Below are positions 43,001 to 53,157 of a stretch of DNA of 64,000 nt, one piece after another. The position numbers and the translations under genes were made by a program. Position 1 is the first letter of the stretch, and every line of letters begins with the position of its first letter. The notes beneath the pieces are model-generated. The model made no database searches. It was given only the letters and a program-made list of their open reading frames with translations, and was not told the DNA's origin. The stretch comes from Henckelia pumila (lineage: Eukaryota; Streptophyta; Magnoliopsida; Lamiales; Gesneriaceae), in NCBI RefSeq assembly GCF_033568475.1, contig NC_133121.1:992001-1056000 (forward strand), read 5' to 3'.

Positions 43001-45363
43001 AGGCCAACCCGGAAAAAATCAAAGCAATTTTACACATGAATCCTCCGAAGAGTGTAAAAGGCATCCAAGAGTTGACAGGACGTTTGGCCGCCCTCAACCG
43101 ATTTATCTCAAGATCTGCAGACAAGGGTTTACCATTTTTCAAAATGTTAAGGAGTGGGAAAGGTTTTCAATGGACAGAAGAGTGTCAGCAAGCATTTGAC
43201 GAGTTGAAAGTACATCTGACCTCTCCGCCGTTGTTGGTAAAACCAAACGAGGGTGACACCCTGTTAATTTATCTGGCAATATCTGCGGAGGCGGTAAGTG
43301 CAGTATTGGTTTCTGAAGTAGGACGTAAGCACAAACCAGTTTATTATATCAGTCGAACTTTACACGGAGCAGAATTAAGATATACAAAGATCGAGAAACT
43401 GGCACTGGCTTTGGTAATTGCAGCGAGAAAATTACGTCCTTACTTTCACTCTCATCCAATAATTGTACTCACCAATCATCCTCTCAAACAAATTATCTCG
43501 AGTCCTGAAGCATCAGGAAGAATGGTTAAGTGGGCTGTTGAACTCAGCCAATATGGAATTGAATATCGCCCGCGTCCAGCGATTAAAGCACAAATTCTGG
43601 CTGATTTTCTAGTAGAAATGACAGTAACTCAAGAAGAGAGTTCCACCCAAACATGGATGGTTTATGTCGACGGGTCATCAACCTCTACAAGAAGCGGTGC
43701 AGGTATAGTTGTGGAGAGCCCACAGGGAGATAAATTTCAATATGCCGTCAAATTTCGATTCCCTGCAACGAATAATGAGGCAGAATATGAAGCTTTCATC
43801 ATGGGAATTAAATTGGCCCTGTCAGTCGGAGCAAAGAGACTGACGATACACAGTGACTCCCAACTTATCGTCAGTCAGGTTAAGGGAAATTATGAAGCGA
43901 AGGAAGATAAAATGTTTGAATACCTCACTCAAGTAAACGAGCTTCTTTCGCGTTTAGACAGCTATGATATAAAGCAGATACCTAGAGGGGAAAATGAGTC
44001 AGCAGACCGCCTTGCCAAGTTAGCAAGCTCCTTGGCCAACATTGATAATAGGAAAATTACATTCCTAACTTATGGCAAGGAAGAAACTGATGGAAGTGAT
44101 GTTACAATCTTCTGTGCTGATAGCAAAGAGCCTAGTTGGAAAGATGAAATAATCGAATATTTAAAGCAAGAGAAATTACCTGCTAACCAAGTCGAAGCCC
44201 GAAAACTTAGAGTGAGAGCTGCTCGGTTCACGATCATTGACGGAGAACTGTACAAAAGAGGTTTCTCTTCACCTTACCTAAAGTGTCTAACGCCAGCTAA
44301 CGGAAACTATGTGCTCCGTGAAATTCATGAAGGAATATGTGGAAATCATTTAGCTGGCAGAGCTCTCGCGGGGAAAGCATTGCGCCAAGGGTACTTTTGG
44401 CCAACGATGAAGCAAGACGCTATGGAGTTAGCAAAACATTGTCATGCATGTCAAGAGCATGCTAACTTCCATCACCAGCCGGCTACAATCTTACAGCCCC
44501 TGGAAAGTCCTCTACCTTTTGCTCAATGGGGAATGGATTTGGTAGGTCCTTTTCCTCCTGCTACCGGACAAAGAAAATTTCTGATAGTAGCTGTGGATTA
44601 TTTCACCAAATGGGTCGAGGCTGAACCATTGGCCAAAATATCCGAGAAAGATGTAATCAATTTCTTATGGAAGAATATAATATGCAGATTTGGCATTCCT
44701 CAAACCTTGGTTTCAGATAATGGAACTCAATTTTCTGGAGCAAAGATAAAAGACTGGTGCAGAGGACTCTCTATCAGGCAGTTCTTCACTTCTGTAGGGA
44801 ATCCTCAAGCAAATGGGCAAACCGAGGTCACCAACCGAACCATTCTGCAGCACCTCAAAACACGTCTAGGCAATGCCAAAGGAAAATGGGTGGATGAGTT
44901 GCCAAGTGTTCTATGGGCATATCGAACCACTTCACGCTCTTCAACTGGAGAATCTCCTTTCAACCTGGCCTACGGAACGGAGGCTGTGGCTCCTGCCGAA
45001 ATCGGAGAGCAATCATGGCGAGTGAAACAGTACACTTCATCTGGAAATGACCAAGCCCTCCGAATTTCATTGGACTTAGTGGATGAACTGAGAGATGAAG
45101 CTTCAACACGAGCCGAGAGATATCGAGCTTGTATGACTAAAGCATATAATGACAGAGTCAAACCAAGATCTTTCCAAGTAGGAGATCTGGTATTGAGAAA
45201 ATCTGACATCTTGAAGTCTGTGGGCAAGCTGGATCCGAAATGGGAAGGCCCCTATAAAGTAATTGAGATCGTGAAGATGGGAACATATCGCCTCCAACAT
45301 TCAGATGGAAGAATACTTCCCAGGCCTTGGAACGTGGCCAATCTGAAGAAGTTTTATGCATAA
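40036..45363 (+). CDS. gag-pol: Tat-lineage Gag-Pol polyprotein (1,775 residues)
   Basis: I chose the ATG at 40036 (MSQGNINNGN); the frame is open from 39943, but that part overlaps the LTR and PBS. The order is: charged N-terminus; gag domain (DPQDHIDKFYAKADLYD, ALTWFNKLP); a His/Cys knuckle-like motif (KYCHFHKDKGHTTEDC); protease (KILVDSGSSADII); RT (WRLCIDFTDLNKACPKDPFP, catalytic VYIDDML); a first RNase H; a second, archaeal-type RNase H (MVYVDGSSTSTRSGAGIV, HSDSQLIVSQV); integrase zinc finger (H-X3-H...CHACQ); and the D-D-E core (WGMDLVGP, LVSDNGTQF, NPQANGQTE). The dual RNase H is the Tat hallmark. There is no stop or frameshift. Confidence 0.95.
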   Translation: MSQGNINNGNAPQSITLTREDLTALMENTAALAAKDAVARYLETRKRKSSKKKAQTEGSSSLDPNNGDPNKDKSKVNDKDQGGTKKNTAQKDGEASVHTVHDISGKNKITNPARKDGSRTHVTGENISAILPSRRSPFTDDILSEALPKGVKIPSLPEFDGTSDPQDHIDKFYAKADLYDITDAAYCKIFRTTLSGRALTWFNKLPSGSIANLEQLTDCFIQQFSINKKYPKTAAYLFTVIQKEGECLRDYVRRFTHAVHEVLHVNHDLLAGIMQQNLRHRKFKESIAGRPPKNLEELLERAEKYIRVEESIEPHYLNKRKREEDKPDIRKRDEKRIAQSPRLQNTPLNARLTDILVVAEKQGLLRPPRPMQNNPKRLRSEKYCHFHKDKGHTTEDCFSLREEIEKLIKRGHLGNFVDKSRGEKRDDRRQDEQQKHDYQKRHDGIGKQHERADENLPSGGVIAVITGGPACGDSNNARKALLRAAKGTNNLSSPTSLSICEVETIQDGLSFSDKDLENPRGTHNDALIISATISNFWVKKILVDSGSSADIIFHNAFVKLGISNAQLTPVNTPLVGFSEEIVEALGEVTLPLSLGSYPKRSTKMVKFLVVKASSAYNVILGRPSLNIFQAIGSTYHMKLKFPTPGGVGEALGDHRLARECHVVTLRGSSENRKRQVSSEEKPSKPGKLLRENGIHLVDEEAESKERITATETLKHVAIIPTDPKKTLKIGTELPPELEEKLKNFLGRNLDVFAWGDEHLPGIPHEYALHHLHVDPKMRPVKQKKRAFGPEKNRHIAAEVEKLLVAKYIRPVSYPDWLENVVLVPKPGGKWRLCIDFTDLNKACPKDPFPLPRIDLLVDSTAGCELLTFLDAYQGYNQIGLAPEDQEKASFITDRGIYCYDVMPFGLKNAGATYQRLVNTMFEHLIGRNMEVYIDDMLVKSIQASNHLEDLEECFSILRKYRMKLNPDKCTFGVRGGKFLGYMVSERGIEANPEKIKAILHMNPPKSVKGIQELTGRLAALNRFISRSADKGLPFFKMLRSGKGFQWTEECQQAFDELKVHLTSPPLLVKPNEGDTLLIYLAISAEAVSAVLVSEVGRKHKPVYYISRTLHGAELRYTKIEKLALALVIAARKLRPYFHSHPIIVLTNHPLKQIISSPEASGRMVKWAVELSQYGIEYRPRPAIKAQILADFLVEMTVTQEESSTQTWMVYVDGSSTSTRSGAGIVVESPQGDKFQYAVKFRFPATNNEAEYEAFIMGIKLALSVGAKRLTIHSDSQLIVSQVKGNYEAKEDKMFEYLTQVNELLSRLDSYDIKQIPRGENESADRLAKLASSLANIDNRKITFLTYGKEETDGSDVTIFCADSKEPSWKDEIIEYLKQEKLPANQVEARKLRVRAARFTIIDGELYKRGFSSPYLKCLTPANGNYVLREIHEGICGNHLAGRALAGKALRQGYFWPTMKQDAMELAKHCHACQEHANFHHQPATILQPLESPLPFAQWGMDLVGPFPPATGQRKFLIVAVDYFTKWVEAEPLAKISEKDVINFLWKNIICRFGIPQTLVSDNGTQFSGAKIKDWCRGLSIRQFFTSVGNPQANGQTEVTNRTILQHLKTRLGNAKGKWVDELPSVLWAYRTTSRSSTGESPFNLAYGTEAVAPAEIGEQSWRVKQYTSSGNDQALRISLDLVDELRDEASTRAERYRACMTKAYNDRVKPRSFQVGDLVLRKSDILKSVGKLDPKWEGPYKVIEIVKMGTYRLQHSDGRILPRPWNVANLKKFYA

Positions 45364-45996
45364 ACTGCAGCTCTCGTCAATAATAGGCTAAATTTATTAG
45401 CATATTTTCCTTATGTTTTCATATTACAATTTTGTGATACATTGTTCAACTAATTTGATTATTGTTTTTATATAAACAGATTACTTTGTCGAAAGCATAT
45501 CATATCTCCTCTCCTATACTAACGCTTACTTACGACATAAACGTCATAGACCCTAGCAATCATAAAAAATTCCCAACAGTAAGAGGCTTGGCCAGCCCCT
45601 TGGGACATTTGAACTTATGACGCTGTAAGAGGTCAGGACGACATAATAACATTATAAGTCCCGGGATACCTCACCACGCACCAAGTGGGTTTAGGAATTC
45701 CCCATGAGACAAAATCTTGGGAGATTGATCCCCTCCCAAGTACTCCATTGTTAAAGCGATAGTATTTTATTCATCAAACAAGTATGCAATAGCAACTTCA
45801 AAATGCAAAAGAGATATGATAATCGACAAATCCTTACTTACTCAAAAAGAAAAAAAAAGAGTCTATGACTTTGACTCTCTCAAAAAAATTTTTTTGCCCA
45901 AAAGTGGCAAGAAATAATAAAGCTAAACTGGTCCACGGCTCCAAAGAGTAGTCTCCATATAGCTCTGATACACACCGTCATTATTGGTTGTATAAG
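45364..45996. other. Tat region between pol and the antisense ORF
   Basis: This non-coding spacer separates two convergent ORFs and likely holds the 3' UTR and terminators of the antisense transcript. I see nothing else. Confidence 0.5.
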
Positions 45997-48950
45997 CTAA
46001 AAATTCGAACGCAAAGCTTCGATCATCTCCTCATCACCCAGACCTCCCAGTAAATCTCCTAAGGGAGGATCCGAGTCATCGTCAACTCGGGCAATACTAG
46101 GCTCCGGAATTTGGGGGTGAATCATCATAATAATTTCCTCTGGAACTAGTTGAGTTTTCCGTAGTTCTTTGCGGCAATCCACTACAACTTCATCATGAAT
46201 AACGATCGCCCGCTGAATCACTTCATCTCTAAAATCTGTGGACTCTCGGTAGCATTCAATTTCTTTTTCTCCGGTACTTCGCAAGAGATTCTTGCCTATT
46301 GATGAATTGAGAAAAGTCTCACCGGTCTCCGATTCATGGGAATATTTTCCCCTAAGTAGCTCCATATCCTTGCACATGGCATCATACTTTTTGGATTTCT
46401 CTTCAAGCTCCTTTTGTGACTTGAGAAAATCATCTCGGGCCTTAGCACCTTCCTCGCCGAGTCTTTTGCACTCACCCCTTAATGACGCCAGCTCGTCATC
46501 AAATTTTCTCCCGGAATTTCGAGACCTCTCTTCTCGAAATTGAAAAGTTTGGGCAAGCGATAAAATCTGCAAAGACCCATAGATAAGGAGTATTGTTTAC
46601 TACATAAAAATCATAACAAATATCAAACGTATAATAATATACCTGGAAGGCAGACGAGGCAAGAGACCGAGTTAATACTTCGGTAGGCTGAGGCAGTAGA
46701 TGCAACCTGTCATGATCTCCAATGAGATTAGCTCCGGTTCGCCAACCAATCTCTGAATCCTTCAAATCCCAAAAAGAACCAGCATTATTCTTGTGATTCA
46801 CACCCTCCAAGAACAAGTGACGACCCTCACAAGTATCGGGAGGAACTGTTCGTTCATCCTCACGTCTTCTTTTTGGATTTATTCTACCATTAGCATTCTC
46901 CCTAGTACGGGTATCACGGTCAGCATCATTTCTTCTACCACCATTCCTTCGGTCACGAGTGTCAGTATTTTTAGATGGAGGACCAGAACAATTGACACGG
47001 TCGGATGGCCCGGGCGAATTCCTCCTCCTTGGAATCCCATGGGAATTGTGATTACCTCGATCCATTGGTGACTCTTTTTTCGATGTCTTTGACGGAGTTT
47101 TCTCGTTTTTCTCTATGCAAGCGCGAACCTCCGCCAAACTTAATTTGGATCCTACAAACAAACACAAAGAGAAGAGTGACAATGATCAGTAAATAAATTT
47201 AATAAATTTTAAATTACCACGAGTAGAAGAATCCAAAGAAGACGCAAAATACAGTCATCAAAATTCAATTTGAACAAAGCATTACCGGCAGGAATCAAAC
47301 TTTTTGGGTCAACCAACTCCTGGAAGAGGCCTAAGGAACGACATTCAAGTTGCAATTCACGGTGGATTTTGCTAAAAATAATTTTCCTATGGCCTGGATT
47401 CCAAACTATGGGAACCTCCCAACCATAATCCCATACATAAACAAAATTTTTTCTCCAATCATTTTTTGGAGATGGACAACGAGATAAAAACTTACAATCT
47501 CCCCGAGGTAGAAAATAAGTATAGGAACCCGGCATGGAGCGACGCACCGAGAAAAGCGCATAGAATAAGTCTATAGTCGGGGACATTTTGATTTCACTCA
47601 CTCTACGTAGGAAACACGTAAAGAGGAGAATCGCACTTGGTGTTAATTGACTTAAACTCACCCCGAGACTATCTACAATTTCTATCAAAAGGGCATGAGG
47701 AGGGAGCGAGAAACCAAAATTAAAGTACTCCAGATATACAGTAAAATATCCCGGAGGCGGTTCATGGCAAAGATCTCCATTTTTGGGAATCTTAAGGATA
47801 TTTTTAGAGGATAAGTCAAATTTTTTACTTGGACTTAAAATCTCCGACTCGTCCAAAAGACGCTCGCTCACTCCTCCCGAAGACTCTTCAGAACCACTAT
47901 TATCGCAAGAATTCGGGTTTCTATCAATTTTTAAACAAGGTGGTCTCGTCATATCACGAGATACCACTGTTTTCAAATCACTCAAAGAATATAAACATTC
48001 GTCAATTTCATTGTCATCGCCAGATTCAGCTGGCGAGGAGGGATAAATTTCTCGGTTAGCAACCAACACCGAAAATACTTTACCCCGTGGAGGATGCCCT
48101 GCAATGATTTTTTAGAAAAAATATATATATAAAATAAAAATATATATTTTACCAAAAAATAATATTAATTAAATAATAATAAATCAAATAATAGCATTAG
48201 ATACATGGTAATTAGTTCTTAAATAATATGCATCGTGTATATATGTATATGTATATCTATCACAGATGGGTTCATCTTCTCCAACACCGTCCGCCGCCTC
48301 ACCACCGGCCGCAGCTCCCTTCGGCGAGCCGTTGGTCGCTCAACACCATCATCTCCGACCGGCTGCTTACCTCGCGTCGTCGCGCCACCCGGTCTCCGGC
48401 AGCCACCAGCAACTGAGCTGCCGTCGTCCTAGTCCCGTCGAGTCCAGATTTGGATAGCTCGAAGGCTAATCCATGGCTGGGACATCGACGATAGTCATTC
48501 ACCGAGTCCAGATCTGGGCGTCTCCATGAGCAGTCGAGGAGGTCCCATAGCTGGCCCTTGGCTCCTCGGTATCACCATCGCATCACCATCGCATCACCAT
48601 CGCACCACCATCGCCTCTCCTATATGTTGCCGCCCACTCGTCGTCTCGACGAAGAAGATGATAACCCATAGCCAGCGATGGAATATTGATACACATATAC
48701 ACATATATTCGATATATACATACAAATAAAATCTCCAATCTAAGGGATGAAGCGGACGAAGCAAAGGAAAGGGATGAAGCGGACGAAACAAAGGTAGGAG
48801 GAGATTTGAGAATAATATTGTGTAATTAATAAAGGTAAGTGAGTGGGAAAGAATCTGAGCACGTATACACAAGACCAAACTTGTTCCAAACTAAAAAAAA
48901 AGGGGGACAGAAGGTGGAATATAGTAATTAAAATATTTAATACCTGCCAT
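45997..48950 (-). CDS. Antisense ORF of the Tat element, four exons, 632 residues
   Basis: The exons are 48950-48944 (ATGGCAG), 48098-47286, 47151-46643 and 46566-45997. The joins are GT-AG with phases 1, 1 and 0, and the total is 1,899 nt. The product starts MAGHPPRGKVF. An acidic lead follows, then a domain about residues 110-260 (PPGYFTVYLEYFNFGFSLPP, LTPSAILLFTCFLRRVSEI) that resembles the putative gypsy-type transposon domain (PF04195). Next come a basic, Arg/Asn-rich linker and a coiled coil (DDFLKSQKELEEKSKKYDAM), with an acidic C-terminus. Antisense ORFs between pol and the 3' LTR are known in the Tat lineage, and their function is unsettled. The 7-nt first exon is the weakest part; the other joins are firm. 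Confidence 0.75.
48099..48943 (-). other. Large first intron of the antisense ORF, with GC-rich insert
   Basis: The intron runs from donor CAG|GTATTA to acceptor ATTGCAG|GG. It contains an oddly GC-rich block (48266-48660) with a (CATCACCATCG)n-type repeat at about 48571-48615. This may be captured host DNA or a regulatory leader; I recognise no gene. The left copy holds the same block at 38407-38800. Confidence 0.5.
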
Positions 48951-49398
48951 AGGCGTCCAATGAATTGTATTTCCTCTAACAATTTGGAGAATGCGACCTA
49001 GCAAATACTGCAAAAAAGATTCAGAAATAAAATCGAGTTAGTAAGTTGTGATGAGTGCTATACCGCAGTGCTGAATTTATAATGACAGTAGTTGATAGAA
49101 TCCTACTTGGTTTCTACAATTAATATTCTAGCAGAATTTTAATTCTATCCAATTACATGGGGATTGTTATTATTCTACCAGAATTTTAATTCTACTACAT
49201 CACAGTCCTAATCAGATTTCTCCATCATGGTTTCTCCATCATGGTTTCTCCATACCTGACCGGGCAGGTCGACCCCCGTAATTTTCGTAGTGGCTCAAAA
49301 TATTCGTTCTCGGCAATTAAATTTTTGACAATACTCCGATACAAATTCTACTCTCGGGCCTCTCCACACACGCGACATGCCCGAGAGTGGGGGGCCTA
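48951..49398 (-). promoter_or_regulatory. Upstream region of the antisense ORF
   Basis: It lies between the antisense start and the LTR and must hold the antisense promoter and 5' UTR if the ORF is expressed. A direct repeat TTTCTCCATCATGG (49216 and 49231) and two AGAATTTTAATTCTA blocks lie here. No firm TATA box was identified. Confidence 0.35.
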
Positions 49399-49833
49399 TG
49401 ATAGGTTACACCTAAAAATTCAACTGGGCCTGAGCCCAATCATGAAGGTCCACTCCGAATATTTTTAAGGCCCAAGCTTATTTAAATATTATATATATTT
49501 AATTCAAGCAGGCCCTGAATTCTACAAAGGCCCATAAGAGGCTTAAGCCCGTGAAACTCTCCGAATATCTATAAATAGCTCAAGTCACTTCATTATTAAG
49601 GTACACACTTTCTTAAGCAATAGATCGCTCTACTCTCGATTATTATTCCTTGAGTAATAACTGACTTGAGCGTCGGAGTGCCTTCGCCGGGAACCCTCCC
49701 GGCTCCTCTGACTTTGTTTTGTGACGTAGGAACAACCCACTGAAGATCTCCATTGGGAACATACAAGGACTTACTGATACTCCGGACTTTGCGGAAGCAA
49801 CGTGTCACATACAAGTGATTTTTGGCTACATCA
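49399..49833 (+). repeat. Tat LTR (right), 435 bp
   Basis: This is the 3' LTR of the complete unit and also the 5' LTR of the truncated one. The sequence matches the left LTR at an offset of 9,859 bp, with differences at about 49690 (CCC for CTC) and about 49754 (ATT for ATC). Confidence 0.85.
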
Positions 49834-49894
49834 GCTTGGCGCCGTCTGTGGGAAACTGTTCATTACGTCATTGAGAACACATATTACTTCAAAA

Positions 49895-51143
49895 ATGTCT
49901 CAAGGAAATATTAACAATGGAAACGCACCGCAGAGTATTACTCTCACCCGTGAAGACTTGACCGCGCTAATGGAAAACACAGCCGCACTCGCAGCAAAAG
50001 ATGCAGTTGCTCGGTACCTAGAAACTCGCAAGCGCAAAAGCAGCAAGAAAAAGGCTCAGACTGAAGGCTCGTCATCTCTTGACCCTAATAACGGAGACCC
50101 AAATAAAGATAAATCTAAAGTGAATGATAAAGATCAAGGGGGGACCAAGAAAAATACTGCTCAGAAAGACGGTGAAGCAAGTGTTCACACAGTTCATGAC
50201 ATTTCTGGCAAAAACAAGATCACTAATCCAGCTCGGAAGGATGGATCTCGCACACATGTAACTGGAGAGAATATTTCCGCAATTTTGCCGTCACGCCGAA
50301 GCCCCTTCACTGATGACATATTATCTGAAGCATTACCAAAGGGAGTCAAAATCCCCAGCTTACCTGAGTTCGATGGAACGAGTTACCCCCAAGACCATAT
50401 TGACAAATTCTACGCGAAAGCGGATTTGTATGATATCACAGATGCTGCATACTGCAAAATTTTCCGAACAACATTATCAGGAAGAGCGCTCACATGGTTC
50501 AACAAGTTACCCTCCGGATCTATTGCCAATTTGGAGCAACTTACTGACTGCTTCATCCAGCAATTCTCAATTAACAAAAAATACCCAAAAACAGCAGCAT
50601 ATTTGTTCACAGTTATTCAAAAAGAAGGAGAATGTCTGAGGGACTATGTTCGGCGATTTACTCATGCGGTGCACGAAGTCTTACATGTGAACCATGATTT
50701 GTTAGCCGGAATAATGCAGCAAAACTTGCGTCATCGGAAGTTCAAGGAATCAATAGCGGGAAGGCCGCCCAAAAACCTAGAGGAATTACTGGAAAGAGCT
50801 GAGAAATACATTCGGGTTGAGGAATCTATTGAACCACACTACCTGAATAAAAGAAAGAGAGAAGAAGATAAACCAGATATTAGAAAGCGAGACGAGAAGC
50901 GAATAGCACAGAGCCCCCGTCTCCAGAATACACCCCTCAATGCACGTCTGACCGATATACTGGTAGTGGCTGAAAAACAAGGATTGCTACGTCCCCCTCG
51001 CCCAATGCAGAATAACCCAAAGCGCCTACGTTCGGAAAAGTATTGTCATTTTCATAAAGATAAAGGCCATACTACAGAAGATTGCTTCAGTTTGCGAGAA
51101 GAAATTGAAAAACTCATAAAGCGCGGACATTTGGGGAATTTCG
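49895..51143 (+). pseudogene. gag: Second Tat gag, cut after about 415 codons
   Basis: It matches the complete unit from MSQGN through the knuckle-like motif to KRGHLGNF, with one visible change (D to Y in GTSYPQDH). At TTCG (51140-51143) it passes into Tekay LTR sequence. The frame happens to run on through the LTR to 51571, giving a 589-codon chimeric ORF with no biological sense. Protease and everything after it are missing. Confidence 0.85.
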
Positions 51144-52972
51144 ATTTTCATATGCATGCTCACGATTTTCCTCTCCATGTTTGGTTCGGGGCTGAGGGTT
51201 CGGTCAGGCAAGGTCCTAGGGTGTCTAAGGCTCGAGCCATGGCAGGGCTTGAGGCTGAGAAGGGCTGGAACGATCGGTTTTGGAGCAAGGGGCGCAGCCG
51301 AGACAGATTAGGGTTTTGGGAGAAAAGGCTACGGCTTGGGAGTTTGGGCGTGCATGGGGTCAGGGGCCTGGTGTGGCTCGAACCGGCAGGACCCTGGGAA
51401 GGTCCTGCCGGCGGCGCTCCGGCCGGTCGTGGCCGGAGCAGGGCGGCAGCAGGCGTTGAAGGCCTGCTGCCCAAGCCCTCGGCGGCCGAGAGAGGAGTAG
51501 GAAGAGGCGGGTCGGGTTCTAGGGTGAGGCTTGGTCCGGGTCGGGTTCCTGGGTCCGGGTCGGGTCAGTAGGTTAGTGGGTCGAGTTAAGTGGGTCCGGG
51601 TCTGGGTTTGGTGGGCCGGGCTCGAGTCTTTTTATTTTTAAAATATTTTATGAATTAATGAGTTTTTGAGTAAATTAAATTGAAATAAAATTATTTGGAC
51701 TCCCAAATAATTTTATTTGAACTTTTAAAATTTTAATTAAGTTAGTCCATAATTTTTATGGGCTTTTGGGCCCATAAAAGTTAATGGGCCAGTCTTTGGG
51801 TTTTTGGGCCCAATGGGCCAGTTTAAGTGTTATTGGGCTTAGTGTAATTTTAATGGGCTTAATTAATTTAATTGGGCTTAAAGTTTAAGATATTGGGCTT
51901 AAGTACGTTAATGGGCCAGATTTAAGTTAATGAGCTTGAGTGTAGGGCCAGCAGTCCAGAACTATCAATGAGAAAATTACATGTGTCCTGATTATATATT
52001 TAATTATTTTTATGCATTTAAGTTATTTTAATATTTATATGTTAGTAAGAAAATTAAATTAAATATATATGAAGGACACACAATTTATTTAAGTACATGC
52101 ATTCATGAAATCAATTTTTATGCTATGATTGAAATTCTATGGTTGAGCAAATAAAATATTTTAGGTGGAAATTGAAGTAGTGTGGCCATTTATGGGCAGT
52201 TTTCTGCCATTTATGTATGGGCAGTTTCTGCCATTTATGTATGGGTGGTTCGCCACCAGCCTCGTACGATGGTTTCTTAGACTGATCAGTCGCACTATAA
52301 GTATGGGTCACACTTACGGATAGGACCATTCGATGTTAAGAAAATAAGTGCTCAACAACTCAGTATGTATGATATTATGTATGTTATGTATTATGTTATT
52401 TATGTTTATTTATGTAAGTTATGTTATGAAATTTTAAGCATGCTCATTCATGTATATGTATGTATTAGTATTAAATTGATTTAAATTATTTTAAACTCTT
52501 GTTAGTATGCATGTTGGGCCTCTAGGCTCACTGCACTGATATGGTGCAGGTGAGTACGTAGAGGAGCAGGTTACTCCTACCGGTGGTGAGGACGTATGAG
52601 CAGCGCTGCAGTAGCCCCGTGACCGTGACAGCTTCTGAGTCACCGTGCTTGAGTCTTATGATACATTTTATTATTTTTAAGGGTTGAGGTGTTTGGAATA
52701 TTTTATTAAATATTTTAGTGCATGCACACTTTTTATTTATTTTATTTATGCAGTATATTTTGAATTATAGGGGTTGACTCAGATATTTATTTAATTCAAA
52801 GAATGCATTTTATTTAAGTATTTAAATTGTTTATTTATTTAGTCATGAATTTATTTTAAGTATTTTAATTCAGTGCATATATGTATGGGCATATATGTAC
52901 ATATTTTATTTAGTAGTATAAAAAAAAAAAAATTTCCGCATATTTATTTATTATAGAGCTAGGGTCGTTTCA
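51140..52972 (+). repeat. Tekay LTR, missing its first ~840 bp
   Basis: It corresponds to 58671-60499 of the full LTR. It includes the GC-rich block with repeated GGGTCGGGT and GGGTCCGGG (51508-51620) and the GGGCCCATAAAAGTTAATGG region. It ends GGGTCGTTTCA, two bases before the PBS. Confidence 0.88.
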
Positions 52973-52974
52973 GT

Positions 52975-52986
52975 TGGTATCAGAGC
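52975..52986 (+). other. Tekay primer binding site (first copy)
   Basis: TGGTATCAGAGC, matching initiator tRNA-Met, lies two bases after the LTR end. The second copy is at 60502-60513. Confidence 0.95.
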
Positions 52987-53157
52987 ACGGTCCTTGGAGG
53001 GGTCACTACTGCTATGCTAGCTCAGAAATCCACGCTACCGGTTTGTAAGTTTTAAATGTTTATAGTATGATTTAATTTCTAGAATTTAAGTTAGCCTTAA
53101 TTTTAAACACTTAGTTATGCAAGGCGATTTACGTAAATAAATATGTGGTGGTGCAGA

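Larger units (their letters stand above)
36595..51143 (+). mobile_element. Tandem arrangement of a Tat-lineage Ty3/gypsy element
   Basis: Segments 36595-41284 and 46455-51143 are the same sequence at an offset of 9,859-9,860 bp with few differences. The order is: truncated 3' region, LTR, PBS, complete gag-pol, antisense ORF, LTR, PBS, truncated gag. One LTR thus serves as the 3' end of one unit and the 5' end of the next. Tat-lineage traits are the TGGCGCC-type PBS, short LTRs (435 bp), a second RNase H in pol, and an antisense ORF before the 3' LTR. The right end is cut and fused to a Tekay LTR. Confidence 0.88.

Noticed and set aside
49802..51571. A 589-codon ORF joining Tat gag to Gly/Arg/Pro-rich sequence
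   Set aside because: The second part is Tekay LTR DNA read by chance after a rearrangement; the same LTR part occurs without gag at 58671.
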